From Diaphorobacter sp. HDW4A (GTDB lineage: Bacteria; Pseudomonadota; Gammaproteobacteria; Burkholderiales; Burkholderiaceae_C): a DNA stretch of 64,000 nt. Where the stretch lies: assembly GCF_011305995.1 (NCBI RefSeq), contig NZ_CP049910.1:3844001-3908000 (forward strand), read 5' to 3'. This document shows positions 1-8,783 of this stretch, in pieces. The notes beneath the pieces are model-generated. The model was not told where the DNA came from, did not search any database, and was given only the letters and a program-made list of their open reading frames with translations. The position numbers and the translations under genes were made by a program. The stretch's first letter is position 1. Each line of letters begins with the position of its first letter.

Positions 1-997
1 TGGAGGTCTGCTTCTGTGCCAGCTCGGCCAACGATTCCGGCGACTGACGCCACTTCAGATCGGGATTGCGGCGCAACGTGCCCAAACCCGAGCAAGGTGC
101 ATCGACCAGCACGCGGTCAATCTTGCCTGCAAGGCGCTTGATGCGTTCATCGCGCTCATGCGCAATCGCGGCGGGATGCACGTTGGACAGCCCCGAGCGC
201 GCCAGACGCGGCTTGAGCGCATCGAGGCGATGAGCAGACACGTCGAATGCATAGAGGCGGCCGGTGCTGCGCATGGAAGCGCCAATCGCCAGCGTCTTGC
301 CGCCGGCGCCTGCGCAGAAATCCACCACCATCTCGCCGCGTTTGGCGTCAAGCAGCAGGGCCAGCAATTGCGAGCCTTCGTCCTGCACCTCGATGGCGCC
401 GCGGGTAAACGCGTCGAGCTTGGTGAGCGGCGGCTTGCCGTCGATGCGCAGGCCAAGCGGCGAATACGGTGTCGCCACCGACTTGATGCCAACCTTGGCC
501 AACTCCTTCTGCACCACATCGCGCTTGTCCTTGAGCGCATTCACGCGCAGGTCCAGCGGTGCGGGCTGCGCCATGCTGTCGGCCAGCGCCCAGAAACCAG
601 CCTCGTCCAGTTGGGCCTTGAGCGGCTCGACCAGCCAGTCCGGCAGGTTGTGGCGGTGGTGCGCCATCAGCTCGTCGAGGTTGACGCTGTCGCAGGCATC
701 CAGCCACTTGATTTCATGCTCGGACAGCGCCGCTTTCACGAAATCGCGCGGGCCGTAGAAGCCCAGAATGGCCAAGCGCCGCTCGCGCGGGCCGCTGCCG
801 GAGCGGGCCAGTTGCTCGAACAGCAGCTTCTTGCGCAGAACGGCGTAAGTCGTTTCGGCCAGCGTGGCGCGCTCGCGCGGACCGAGATTGCGATGGTCGC
901 GGAAAAAACGGGAGACCACGGCGTCTGCCGGGTGCTCGAAGGTAAGAACCTGCCTGATCAACTCAGAGCAGGCATCCAGAAGGGCTTTGGGGTGCAT
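1..997 (-). CDS. RsmB/NOL1/NOP2-family RNA cytosine-C5 methyltransferase (partial, C-terminus off the window)
   Basis: This gene runs off the left edge, so about 332 N-terminal codons are visible. Translation from the ATG at 997 gives an all-helical N-terminal region, then a Rossmann SAM-binding core with motif I VVDFCAGAGGKT and motif IV VLVDAPCSGLGTLRRNPDLK. The PCSG cysteine is characteristic of m5C RNA methyltransferases. The second family cysteine, in motif VI, would lie beyond base 1. The family modifies rRNA, or less often tRNA, in the cytosol. RsmB itself is the closest fit, but the N-terminal NusB-like domain is poorly visible, so a paralogue is possible. The upstream region is a GC-rich palindromic intergenic segment, and the next gene on this strand is the M48 protease. 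Confidence 0.88.
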   Translation of the reverse strand, partial: MHPKALLDACSELIRQVLTFEHPADAVVSRFFRDHRNLGPRERATLAETTYAVLRKKLLFEQLARSGSGPRERRLAILGFYGPRDFVKAALSEHEIKWLDACDSVNLDELMAHHRHNLPDWLVEPLKAQLDEAGFWALADSMAQPAPLDLRVNALKDKRDVVQKELAKVGIKSVATPYSPLGLRIDGKPPLTKLDAFTRGAIEVQDEGSQLLALLLDAKRGEMVVDFCAGAGGKTLAIGASMRSTGRLYAFDVSAHRLDALKPRLARSGLSNVHPAAIAHERDERIKRLAGKIDRVLVDAPCSGLGTLRRNPDLKWRQSPESLAELAQKQTS

Positions 998-1017
998 CCC
1001 CCGATTGTCCCATCTTT

Positions 1018-1141
1018 GGGGCACCCCCCTTGGGCGCTTTGCGCCTTCCCCCCGCTCTACGCATTGCTTCGCAATGCGGGCGGGGGACGCAGCCCTCGCT
1101 GCGCGGCGGCCCTTGCTCGGCTGCACTCAACTGGGCCGCGC
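1018..1141. repeat. GC-rich intergenic palindromic repeat region
   Basis: The noncoding stretch between the methyltransferase and the M48 gene contains nested hairpins. GCGC-TTT-GCGC lies at 1034-1044. The perfect 8-bp hairpin CGCATTGC-TTC-GCAATGCG lies at 1060-1078, inside an outer CCCCCGC/GCGGGGG pairing. Next comes a GC-rich tail (CGCTGCGCGGCGGCCC...). Such modules recur between genes in Comamonadaceae genomes as far as I recall, but only this copy is visible here. It could act as a transcript-end structure for either flanking gene. Confidence 0.5.
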
Positions 1142-1193
1142 CAGTTTCGCAAGCTGTCGGCAGCACGAAACACCATGGCCAGACTATAGGAAC

Positions 1194-3065
1194 TTACTCC
1201 CTCACAAATACCGGTGACCCCGCCACGCGCAGCAGCTGTTCCTTGCTGCCGACCTGATCCCACGGGAAGACCCAGGCCATGCCGCCGAGGTCGATGCGCT
1301 GGCCGACCTCGGAGCACAACTGCTGTTTGGCGGCGTCTTCGGTGCAAGTGAGCGCAACCAGCAGCACGTGGGCGCGGCGGTCGGGCATACAGTTGATCTT
1401 TTTGCGCATGAGCCAGGCTTGGCGCACGGGCAGGATGCGCGCGAGCTCGGCCTGCAGTTCTGCCAATTCAAAGCTGCGTAGATCATGGGCCTGAACCGAT
1501 TCAAGCACCCCGCTGCGGCTGAGCTCCTGCATCACCTCGGCCTCAGCGTTTTCGGCCTCGCGTCGGCGCTCGCGCCATTGCTTGAGCGCCTGCTCGGGGA
1601 ATTCACGCCCTTCGCGCTTGGTTTCCAGTTCCTGTACCGCCATGCGCGCGGCCCAGAGTCGGTGCGCAGGGTGGTGGGTCCACAAGCGTTCCAGATATTG
1701 CAGGCAGCGCTCGGGATCCGTCTCGGCCATGTGCAGCGCCTTGCCGATCAGCGCCTGCGGGTGAACCGGGTCGCGGTCCAGCGCCTTACGGTAAAGCTCA
1801 ACCGACATGTTCGACGCGGGATTGAGCCGCTTGATCAGCTGCGCCATCTCCACCAGATCGGCCACGCTGTTGTTGGCGGCATTCGCCTGCAACTCCATCA
1901 CCCGGGCACGGGCGCGTTGCAGCCACGCGTGGTGGCGCTTCCACTCGTCGGCGTTGTCCTTGCACCATTCGCGGTCGAACTGGTCGATCCAGCGCGCGGC
2001 GCTCGCGCCCAGCAACTCGAGCGATCCGCGCTCGGACCACTGCTCGGGCAAGCGCGGGCGCTCCTTGCCCTTGCTTAGAGCGGCAAGACGCTCGCGCAGC
2101 ACGGGGTGCGTGTCGTCCACGTTTGAGAGATTCGCCAGCCCGCTGCGCAAGGCCTCCTGCGCGAAGGTCTGGTCAGGCGTCTGCACCAGCAAACGCTGCA
2201 GAGCCTTGTACGGGCCGACGGGCAGCGGTTCGCGCACGGCCCGTGTCCAGTGCTGGTTCCAGAACCGGGTGTGCAGCCACAGCCCCTTGACTCGGCTCTC
2301 CACCAGCTCCGCCACAGCTTCTTCCCGCCCGATCAGCTTGGCCGCGAGACGGTCGGCCTCGTACTCATTCTGCCGCGCCATCGCGAAGGTGCGGGCGACA
2401 AATCGCGGGGAATACCAGCGCAGAAAGGCCTGCGTCGCGACGGCGAACGGGCTCGCCGAGTCTTCCATGCTCTCATAGAGGCGCATCCAGCTCTTGCGGG
2501 TGCGGTAGATCCACGAGCCGAGCTTGCCGTGGTCGCCGCGCAAATGGCCGTATTCATGCGCCAGCACCACCAGCATGCGACGCTTGTCGAGCGCCATGAG
2601 CATGGGTAGCCCAATCATCAGCTGATTGACAGAGCCGCCCAGCACCCCGAAGCGCGGCACCTGGCGCACACCGGCGTTGAATTCGTCGTCGAGATAGACC
2701 TCGTGGATTGGCGGGCCCTTGATGCGCTTCTGGATGCGCGCGAGCGACTTGAAGAGTTCGGGCGCGTCCTCCTCGGTCACGCGCACGCCAACGGGCGGCT
2801 CGGTCGGCACACGCAGCGCCTTGAGTCCTACCCAGAGCAGACCGCAAGCGGCGAAGACCAGAAAGATCCACACAAAGCCGAATCGCACGCTGATCAACTG
2901 GTGCACACTGAAGGCCAGCAATGCGAGCGCAACGATCACGCAGCCCATCACCCACAGGTAGCCCAGCGCCGCAAACCGGATCACGCTGCTCCGGTAGGCC
3001 CGGCTGTCGTGGGCGCAGTCCTGCTCGCTGGTGCGCGCCAGATGAACAAAATCGGCGTAATCCAT
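1194..3065 (-). CDS. M48-family membrane-associated zinc metallopeptidase with C-terminal helical repeats
   Basis: The 623-residue protein has two hydrophobic segments near the N-terminus (about 31-56 and 62-84). An M48 catalytic domain follows with the zinc motif HEYGH at 170-174 and the third-ligand region NEYEADRL near 233-240, so both parts of the HExxH...ExxxD set are intact. The C-terminal half (about 380-500) is alpha-helical, with TPR-like spacing and alternating Ala/Leu. Family members (HtpX/CAAX-protease-like) cleave membrane or misfolded proteins. The cytosolic-face topology is inferred. It is longer than HtpX (about 290 aa), so this is the larger M48-plus-repeat type, whose substrate is unknown. 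It is divergent from the DUF1653 gene, 48 bases away. Confidence 0.85.
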   Translation of the reverse strand: MDYADFVHLARTSEQDCAHDSRAYRSSVIRFAALGYLWVMGCVIVALALLAFSVHQLISVRFGFVWIFLVFAACGLLWVGLKALRVPTEPPVGVRVTEEDAPELFKSLARIQKRIKGPPIHEVYLDDEFNAGVRQVPRFGVLGGSVNQLMIGLPMLMALDKRRMLVVLAHEYGHLRGDHGKLGSWIYRTRKSWMRLYESMEDSASPFAVATQAFLRWYSPRFVARTFAMARQNEYEADRLAAKLIGREEAVAELVESRVKGLWLHTRFWNQHWTRAVREPLPVGPYKALQRLLVQTPDQTFAQEALRSGLANLSNVDDTHPVLRERLAALSKGKERPRLPEQWSERGSLELLGASAARWIDQFDREWCKDNADEWKRHHAWLQRARARVMELQANAANNSVADLVEMAQLIKRLNPASNMSVELYRKALDRDPVHPQALIGKALHMAETDPERCLQYLERLWTHHPAHRLWAARMAVQELETKREGREFPEQALKQWRERRREAENAEAEVMQELSRSGVLESVQAHDLRSFELAELQAELARILPVRQAWLMRKKINCMPDRRAHVLLVALTCTEDAAKQQLCSEVGQRIDLGGMAWVFPWDQVGSKEQLLRVAGSPVFVRE

Positions 3066-3113
3066 CTCCTGACAACTCCCTTTATTAACCCTTACTTCCC
3101 TCCGATAGTAACC

Positions 3114-3365
3114 ATGTCTTCAGAACAGCTCCCAATGTTGATCGTGACTCCGCCTGGCCTCTACCGCCACTACAAGGGCAATCTCTATGAAGTGCTGGAC
3201 ACCGTGCGCCACAGCGAAACGCTGGAGCCGATGACGCTGTACCGAGCGCTCTACGGCGAGCGCGGGCTGTGGGTGCGGCCTGCGGCCATGTTCGGCGAGA
3301 CCGTGGTCATCGACGGTGTGACACAGCCCCGCTTTGCGAAGGTACCGAAAGACGAGCAGGAATAA
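3114..3365 (+). CDS. DUF1653-domain protein
   Basis: This is an 83-residue protein. The ATG at 3114 was chosen because the sequence from there matches the compact family: GLYRHYKGNLYEVL, then TVRHSETLEPMTLYRALY and LWVRPAAMFGETV. These are the hallmarks of DUF1653, a small beta-rich cytosolic domain of unknown function. Longer upstream readings would run back across the divergent M48 start. It ends 10 bases before the end of the convergent purN gene. No catalytic residues can be assigned. Confidence 0.85.
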   Translation: MSSEQLPMLIVTPPGLYRHYKGNLYEVLDTVRHSETLEPMTLYRALYGERGLWVRPAAMFGETVVIDGVTQPRFAKVPKDEQE

Positions 3366-3375
3366 GGTTGCGCGC

Positions 3376-3954
3376 TCAGCCGCGCATCAGCTCGGCAATG
3401 GCACGCGGATAGATCGCATGCTCCTGCGTGAGCACGCGGGCAGCCAGCGTGTCGGCCGTGTCGTCGGGCAGCACCGGAACGACGGCTTGCTCGAGGATCG
3501 GGCCGACGTCGAGTTCAGCCGTCACGCGGTGCACCGTGCAGCCCGCGAACTTGCAGCCCTCGTCAATCGCGCGCTGGTGCGTGTGCAGGCCGGGGAAGGC
3601 CGGCAGCAGCGAGGGATGGATGTTGACCATGCGGCCCTCGAAGTGCTGTACGAATCCGGGCGTGAGAATGCGCATGAAACCCGCCAGCACCACGAGCGCC
3701 GGGTCGTGGCGGTCGATGATCGCGGCCAGCTCGGCGTCGAAGGCCTCGCGCGTGGGAAACTGTTTGTGATCGAGCACTTCGGTGGCGATGCCGTTGTCCT
3801 TGGCGAATACCAGACCGCCTGCGCTGGCTTTGTTGCTCACGACGGCAGCAACGCGGGCACCATAGCGACCAGCCCAGTCCTGCTGCTGGGATGCACGCAC
3901 AATGGCAGCCATGTTGGAGCCACCGCCCGAGATGAGGATCACGATGTTTTTCAT
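3376..3954 (-). CDS. purN: phosphoribosylglycinamide formyltransferase (GART)
   Basis: The 192-residue enzyme transfers a formyl group from 10-formyl-tetrahydrofolate to GAR in de novo purine synthesis. The N-terminus [15 protein letters not shown] carries the glycine-rich phosphate-binding loop. [10 protein letters not shown] is the active-site histidine region, and the Asn and Asp of the formyl-transfer triad fall in the expected places (for example [15 protein letters not shown]). An upstream ATG would add 14 residues without family similarity, so I set the start at 3954, just before the Rossmann strand. The length is normal for the family. It stands alone, between two divergently or convergently placed small genes. 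Confidence 0.95.
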   Translation of the reverse strand: MKNIVILISGGGSNMAAIVRASQQQDWAGRYGARVAAVVSNKASAGGLVFAKDNGIATEVLDHKQFPTREAFDAELAAIIDRHDPALVVLAGFMRILTPGFVQHFEGRMVNIHPSLLPAFPGLHTHQRAIDEGCKFAGCTVHRVTAELDVGPILEQAVVPVLPDDTADTLAARVLTQEHAIYPRAIAELMRG

Positions 3955-4046
3955 GGGCGGCGATTGTCGCACCGAAGCCAAGGGGCGTCGGGGCAATCAG
4001 GTTATTTGATGGAACGTTGAACCCAGCACCAGAAAGAAAGAAACGC

Positions 4047-4745
4047 ATGCCCTTCGATCCCCACACCGCCCCACTGACCGCCGAAGAAGCCCGCGTGCTG
4101 GCCACGCTGGTCGAGAAGTCGCGCACCGTGCCCGACAGCTACCCGCTCACACTCAACTCGCTGGCCTCGGGCTGCAACCAAAAGACCAGCCGCGATCCCG
4201 TGATGCAGCTCTCGGATGGCCAGATCCAGGAGGCGCTCGATAACCTGCGCCGCCGCTCGCTGGTCACCGAAATCGGCGGAACGCGTACCTCGCGCTGGGA
4301 GCACAACTTCCCGCGCGGCGTCGGCGTGCCAGACCAGTCGGCCGCCCTGCTCTGCCTCCTGATCCTGCGCGGACCGCAGACCGCCGGCGAGCTGCGCATC
4401 AACTCCGAGCGCTGGCATCGCTTTGCCGACATCTCCTCGGTTGAGGCCTTCCTCGACGAACTGCAATCGCGCAGTGAGGAAAAAGGCGGCCCGCTGGTCG
4501 TGCTGCTACCGCGCGCACCCGGTGCACGCGAGCAGCGCTGGACGCATCTGCTGTGCGGCCCGGTGGACATTGCAGCACTGGCAGCTGCGTCCAGCAGCAG
4601 CGCAGCACCCGCACCGACCCGCGACAACGCCATGGCCGAGCGCATCACCACGCTTGAGGCCGAAGTGGCGAGCCTGCGCCATGCGCTCGCCCAAATCTGC
4701 GAACAGCTCGGTATCGAAATCGAATCGAACACTGCGGGAAATTGA
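4047..4745 (+). CDS. YceH-like DUF480 protein
   Basis: The 232-residue product matches the DUF480/YceH family along its length. [16 protein letters not shown] and [20 protein letters not shown] open a first winged-helix, and [17 protein letters not shown] opens the second. A C-terminal coiled-coil-like tail ([18 protein letters not shown]) is also typical. The function is unknown; the tandem winged-helix fold suggests nucleic-acid or protein interaction. I placed the start at the ATG at 4047 ([10 protein letters not shown]) because the in-frame ATG 30 bases upstream adds a tail unlike the family. It faces purN head to head. Confidence 0.85.
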   Translation: MPFDPHTAPLTAEEARVLATLVEKSRTVPDSYPLTLNSLASGCNQKTSRDPVMQLSDGQIQEALDNLRRRSLVTEIGGTRTSRWEHNFPRGVGVPDQSAALLCLLILRGPQTAGELRINSERWHRFADISSVEAFLDELQSRSEEKGGPLVVLLPRAPGAREQRWTHLLCGPVDIAALAAASSSSAAPAPTRDNAMAERITTLEAEVASLRHALAQICEQLGIEIESNTAGN

Positions 4746-4847
4746 ATCGTCACTGTCCCGACGAGGACAGTTTTGAAAAGCACGCGCGTGCTACAACAGC
4801 GACTGAACCGGGGAACCTCTCCCTGCCGATTTCATAGGAGACACACA

Positions 4848-6029
4848 ATGGATTTGGCCTTCACGCCCGAAGAATTGGCGTTCCGCGACGAGATTCGCGA
4901 ATGGGTGCGCACCCATCTGCCCAAGGAAGTTTCCGACAAGGTCCACAGCGCCCAGCGCCTCACGCGCGACGATCTACAGGGCTGGTCCAAAATACTGGGC
5001 AAGAAGGGCTGGCTCGGTTATGGCTGGCCCGAGCAGTTCGGCGGCCCCGGCTGGAACGCGATCCAGAAGCACCTGTTTGAGGAAGAATGTGCCATGGCGG
5101 GTGCGCCGCGCATCCTGCCCTTTGGCCCGGTGATGGTTGCACCGGTGATCATGGCCTTCGGCTCGCCCGAGCAGCACAGGCGTTTTCTGCCCGGCATCGC
5201 CAGTGGTGAAGTCTGGTGGAGCCAAGGCTACAGTGAACCGGGCTCGGGCTCCGACCTCGCCAGCCTCAAGACCCGCGCCGAACTCGTGGGCGACAAATAC
5301 ATCGTCAACGGCCAGAAGACCTGGACCACGCTCGGCCAGTACGGCGACTGGATGTTCAACCTCGTGCGCACCAGCAGCGACGGCAAGCCGCAGGCGGGCA
5401 TCAGCTTTCTGCTGCTCGACATGAAGTCCCCCGGCGTGACAGTGCGCCCTATCAAGCTGCTCGACGGGGAGTGCGAGGTCAACGAGGTGTTCTTCGACAA
5501 CGTCGAAGTGCCCGCTGACCAGCTCATCGGCGAAGAGAACAAGGGCTGGACCTACGCCAAATACCTGCTCGCCCACGAGCGCACCAACATCGCCGACGTG
5601 AACCGTGCCAAGCGTGAACTCGAACGCGTCAAGCGCCTGGCCAAGCAGAACGGCGTATGGGACGACTCGCGTTTCCGTGACCAGATCGCGCTGCTCGAAG
5701 TCGACGTCGTCGCGCTCGAGATGATGGTGCTGCGCGTGCTGTCCGCAGAAAAAGCGGGCAAGAAGTCGCTCGACGTCGCGGGCCTGCTCAAGATTCGCGG
5801 CAGCGAGATCCAGCAACGCTACACCGAATTGATGATGCTGGCCGCCGGCCCCTTCAGTCTGCCCTTCATCCAGGAGGCCATGGACGCAGGTTGGAACGGC
5901 AGCTTCCCCGGCGGCGACGTGCTCAACGCACCACTGGCCGCCAACTACTTCAACATGCGCAAGACCACGATCTATGGCGGATCGAACGAGGTCCAGCGCA
6001 ACATCGTTGCCCAGACAGTGCTCGGTTGA
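4848..6029 (+). CDS. acyl-CoA dehydrogenase, PimC-like large subunit
   Basis: The 393-residue flavoprotein starts at an ATG with AGGAG 7 bases upstream. ACAD signatures include GYSEPGSGSDLASL (FAD/substrate loop), NGQKTWTT and the C-terminal TTIYGGSNEVQRNI. The position that holds catalytic Glu in medium-chain enzymes (IYEG) is Gly here. The likely base is instead Glu244 in LLAHERTNIAD, the helix-G position used by long-chain and isovaleryl enzymes. It is followed 16 bases later by a second, divergent ACAD, the arrangement of the pimeloyl-CoA dehydrogenase pair and other heterotetrameric FadE pairs. The substrate is unproven; dicarboxyl-CoA or branched acyl-CoA is plausible. There are no other beta-oxidation genes alongside. 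Confidence 0.88.
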   Translation: MDLAFTPEELAFRDEIREWVRTHLPKEVSDKVHSAQRLTRDDLQGWSKILGKKGWLGYGWPEQFGGPGWNAIQKHLFEEECAMAGAPRILPFGPVMVAPVIMAFGSPEQHRRFLPGIASGEVWWSQGYSEPGSGSDLASLKTRAELVGDKYIVNGQKTWTTLGQYGDWMFNLVRTSSDGKPQAGISFLLLDMKSPGVTVRPIKLLDGECEVNEVFFDNVEVPADQLIGEENKGWTYAKYLLAHERTNIADVNRAKRELERVKRLAKQNGVWDDSRFRDQIALLEVDVVALEMMVLRVLSAEKAGKKSLDVAGLLKIRGSEIQQRYTELMMLAAGPFSLPFIQEAMDAGWNGSFPGGDVLNAPLAANYFNMRKTTIYGGSNEVQRNIVAQTVLG

Positions 6030-6045
6030 AAGGGAGACAAAGAAC

Positions 6046-7161
6046 ATGGATTTCGATTTCACAGAAGACCAGCAGTCCCTGCGCGACGCCGTCGCACGCT
6101 GGGTCGACAAGGGCTATTCCTTCGAGCGCCGCAACCAGATCGTGGCAGCGGGCGGTTTTGATCGCGCGGCCTACGGCGAACTCGCCGACCTGGGCCTTGC
6201 CGCACTCACCGTGCCCGAAGCCAACGGCGGCATGGGCCTCGGCGCCATCGACGCGATGATCGTAATGGAAGAGCTTGGCCGGGGCATCGTGCTCGAGCCA
6301 CTCACGCAGACATTGATCGCCTCCAACGTGCTGAGCCAGTTCGCCGACGCGGCGACCAAGGAGCGCTGGCTGCCCCGCATCGCGGGCGGCGAAGCGCTGG
6401 TCGTGCTCGCGCAGCAGGAACTCAAGTCCCGCTACCGCCTCGACATCTGCGAAGCCAAGGCCAACCCATCGGGCAGCGGCTACACCGTCACAGCCAGCAA
6501 GAGCATCGTTCCCGCAGGCGATCAGGCCGATGCCTGGCTGGTGCCCGCACAGCTCAACGGCAAAATCGCCCTCTTCCTCGTCGAGCGCAGTGCCAGCGGC
6601 GCCAGCAGCAGCGGCTACATCACGCAGGACAGCAGCCGCGCTGCGGAAGTCCGGCTGAAGGACGCCCCCGCTGAACTGGTCACCACGGATGGACTCGCAG
6701 CCCTCGAATTGGGAGTGGACACCGGCATCGCCGCGCTGTGCGCTTATTCCGTCGGCGCGATGGAAAAGACCCTGTCGATCACCACTGAATACATGAACCA
6801 GCGCAAGCAGTTCGGTGTGGTGATCGCGAGCTTCCAGGCGCTGCAGCACCGCGTGGCCGACATGAAGATGCAACTTGAGCTGGCCCGTTCGATGAGCTAC
6901 TTCGCCAGCCTCAAGCTCGGTGACGAACCGGCGGCCCGTCGCCGTGCGCTCTCGCAGGCCAAGGTGCAAATTGGCAACTCCATGCGCTTCGTCGGCCAGC
7001 AGGCGGTGCAGTTGCACGGTGGCATTGGCGTGACGGACGAGTACATCGTGAGCCATTACTTCAAGGTGCTGACGCAACTGGAGATGACTTTTGGCGACAC
7101 GCTGTATCACCTCGGCCAGGTCTCTGACCGCATGAAAGAGACGGCTGGCGTGTTCGGCTGA
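6046..7161 (+). CDS. acyl-CoA dehydrogenase, PimD-like small subunit
   Basis: The 371-residue partner of the preceding gene has AGGGAGA 8 bases before the ATG. It keeps the ACAD fold: EDQQSLRDAVARW, a mid-domain beta barrel, and C-terminal helices with RKQFGVVIASFQALQHR and VQLHGGIGVTDEYIV. It lacks recognisable catalytic Glu at both known positions: no IYEG motif, and a Gly/Asp-rich stretch where helix G should carry Glu. This fits the pattern of alpha2beta2 ACADs in which one subunit is non-catalytic but completes the FAD sites. A strong terminator follows, so the pair forms a two-gene operon. Confidence 0.85.
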   Translation: MDFDFTEDQQSLRDAVARWVDKGYSFERRNQIVAAGGFDRAAYGELADLGLAALTVPEANGGMGLGAIDAMIVMEELGRGIVLEPLTQTLIASNVLSQFADAATKERWLPRIAGGEALVVLAQQELKSRYRLDICEAKANPSGSGYTVTASKSIVPAGDQADAWLVPAQLNGKIALFLVERSASGASSSGYITQDSSRAAEVRLKDAPAELVTTDGLAALELGVDTGIAALCAYSVGAMEKTLSITTEYMNQRKQFGVVIASFQALQHRVADMKMQLELARSMSYFASLKLGDEPAARRRALSQAKVQIGNSMRFVGQQAVQLHGGIGVTDEYIVSHYFKVLTQLEMTFGDTLYHLGQVSDRMKETAGVFG

Positions 7162-7184
7162 TCTGCAGACACCCTTGCAATCCA

Positions 7185-7216
7185 CGCCCCACAGGCTGCG
7201 CGCCGTGGGGCGTTTT
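7185..7216 (+). terminator. Rho-independent terminator after the acyl-CoA dehydrogenase pair
   Basis: CGCCCCAC at 7185-7192 pairs perfectly with GTGGGGCG at 7205-7212. The loop is 12 bases and a TTTT run follows at 7213-7216. It lies 24 bases after the stop codon of the small subunit gene. Confidence 0.85.
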
Positions 7217-7393
7217 GCATTGATTTGCCCTGCGGGGGCATCACATGCGGTAACCACACCAAACAGCCTTTCAACATGGTCGTTGATCAAGTGCAACGAC
7301 GAATCCACGATAATGGAGAGTTCAGCGCCGGTGATCCGGCCCCGTCACTCGGAAGTGACCTTTTGCCAGACTGATCTGGCCGTATGAAGTTTT

Positions 7394-8713
7394 ATGAGCG
7401 CTACTGCCACATCCTACGATCCGATTCGCAAACTGCTGGAAACGGCAACCCAGCAGATTGAAAAGAACGAGCTGCGCGAAGCCGCGCAGACGCTGAACGA
7501 ATGCCAGAGGCTCTGGCCCAACGACGCCCGCGTGTACATGCTCGCAGGTCTGATGGCCGAGAAATCGGGCAATATTCCTGCCGCTTTCGATGCTTTGCGC
7601 CGCAGCGTGGCCTGCGACCCGAATTGGACACCGGGCGAACTTCAACTCGCGCTGCTGTACTCGCGTCGCGGCATGTACGACAAGGCCGTCATGCACGCCG
7701 AGCGCCTCGCCAAACGTGAGCCTAACAATGCTCTGATTCTTGCCCACCTGGTGGACTTTGCCCACGCAGTCGGCAATACGGAACTGGCCATCCGTGAAAT
7801 CCGTCGAGGCCTGACTTACCTGCCGAAAGACGTGCAACTGCGCCGGGCTCTGGCCAACGATCTGCAGGTCACCGGCCAACGCGCCGAAGCGCTGGAAGTC
7901 TGGAGCAGCCTCATCGAGGACAACCCAAAGGACGAAATGGCCTTGCTGGGTCGGGTCACCACGCTGATCGAAGGTGGCAAGCCCTCCGCGGCCACCAGCG
8001 ACACCACCACGCTGCTCGAGCTTTCGCCCGGCAACACGATCTACGCGTACTTCAGTGCAATCGCCCACGGAGTGACTCCGGACCACCAGCCGCCGGAACT
8101 CAACCGCATGCTGTTCGACAGCATGGCCGAAGGCTATGACCAGGCCGTTGTGCGCGGTCTGCACTATCAACTGCCCAAAATCGTCGCAGAAAAGATCATT
8201 GCACGCTTCCCAACCAAGTCACTGAGCGTGCTGGATCTCGGCTGCGGCACGGGCCTGCTGGGCGTGTGTCTGGGCCGTCTTGACGGCTTCCTGATCGGTG
8301 TGGACATCTCCACAAAAATGATTGAGCAGGCGGCGCGCCACGAGGTCTACGACCGCTTCCATACGGTCAACATGCTGGACGCTCTGCGTGAGACTCCCGG
8401 TGACATCTATGAGGTGATCACCGCGCTCGACGTGTTCATCTATACCGGCGACTTGACTGCCACCGTGCCCAACGCCCATCGCATCCTGATGCCCGCCGGC
8501 GATCTGTACTTCTCGTGCGAAATCGCCCCGGAAGAAGGTCCCGATCTGGTGCTGCAGCCCACCGGCCGCTATGCACACAAACGCAGCCACGTTCTGGCGC
8601 TGTGCAAGCAAGCCGGTTTTGTCAATGTCCAGATCGAGGATATCGTCCTGCGCGATGAAGCCGGTGGCCCGATCAACGGCTTCCTTGTCACCGCACGCAA
8701 GGCTGCTGCCTGA
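7394..8713 (+). CDS. TPR-repeat protein fused to a class I SAM methyltransferase domain
   Basis: The first half of this 439-residue protein is tandem TPR helices (for example RLWPNDARVYMLAGLMAEKSG and repeats through about 210). The second half is a methyltransferase with motif I VLDLGCGTGLLGVCLG at about 279-294 and the acidic strand LIGVDISTKMIEQA. TPR-plus-methyltransferase proteins are found near secretion, glycan or unknown pathways in proteobacteria; the target is not known. The upstream noncoding region (7217-7393) contains two small tandem hairpins, GCCGG-TGAT-CCGGC at 7327-7340 and GTCACT-CGGA-AGTGAC at 7344-7359, ending 34 bases before the ATG. They may affect translation or terminate readthrough. 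A clear terminator follows the gene, so it is monocistronic. Confidence 0.85.
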   Translation: MSATATSYDPIRKLLETATQQIEKNELREAAQTLNECQRLWPNDARVYMLAGLMAEKSGNIPAAFDALRRSVACDPNWTPGELQLALLYSRRGMYDKAVMHAERLAKREPNNALILAHLVDFAHAVGNTELAIREIRRGLTYLPKDVQLRRALANDLQVTGQRAEALEVWSSLIEDNPKDEMALLGRVTTLIEGGKPSAATSDTTTLLELSPGNTIYAYFSAIAHGVTPDHQPPELNRMLFDSMAEGYDQAVVRGLHYQLPKIVAEKIIARFPTKSLSVLDLGCGTGLLGVCLGRLDGFLIGVDISTKMIEQAARHEVYDRFHTVNMLDALRETPGDIYEVITALDVFIYTGDLTATVPNAHRILMPAGDLYFSCEIAPEEGPDLVLQPTGRYAHKRSHVLALCKQAGFVNVQIEDIVLRDEAGGPINGFLVTARKAAA

Positions 8714-8739
8714 TCAAAGCGTCAGCGCAATGACTATGA

Positions 8740-8767
8740 AACGGCGCGTGTCCTACGCGCCGTTTTT
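8740..8767 (+). terminator. Rho-independent terminator after the TPR-methyltransferase
   Basis: AACGGCGCG (8740-8748) pairs with CGCGCCGTT (8756-8764) across a 7-base loop. A run of five T starts at 8763. It separates the rightward methyltransferase gene from the leftward metI. Confidence 0.88.
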
Positions 8768-8783
8768 CTTTGCGTCATGCCCA

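Noticed and set aside
4974..7308. Two long minus-strand open frames opposite the acyl-CoA dehydrogenase pair
   Set aside because: Their translations are compositionally odd (rich in His, Val, Gly, Arg) with no motifs, and the plus-strand genes have intact families, ribosome sites and a terminator.
7283..7314. TTGATC ... GATAAT as a promoter of the TPR-methyltransferase
   Set aside because: The spacer is 20 bases, too long for a normal sigma70 promoter.
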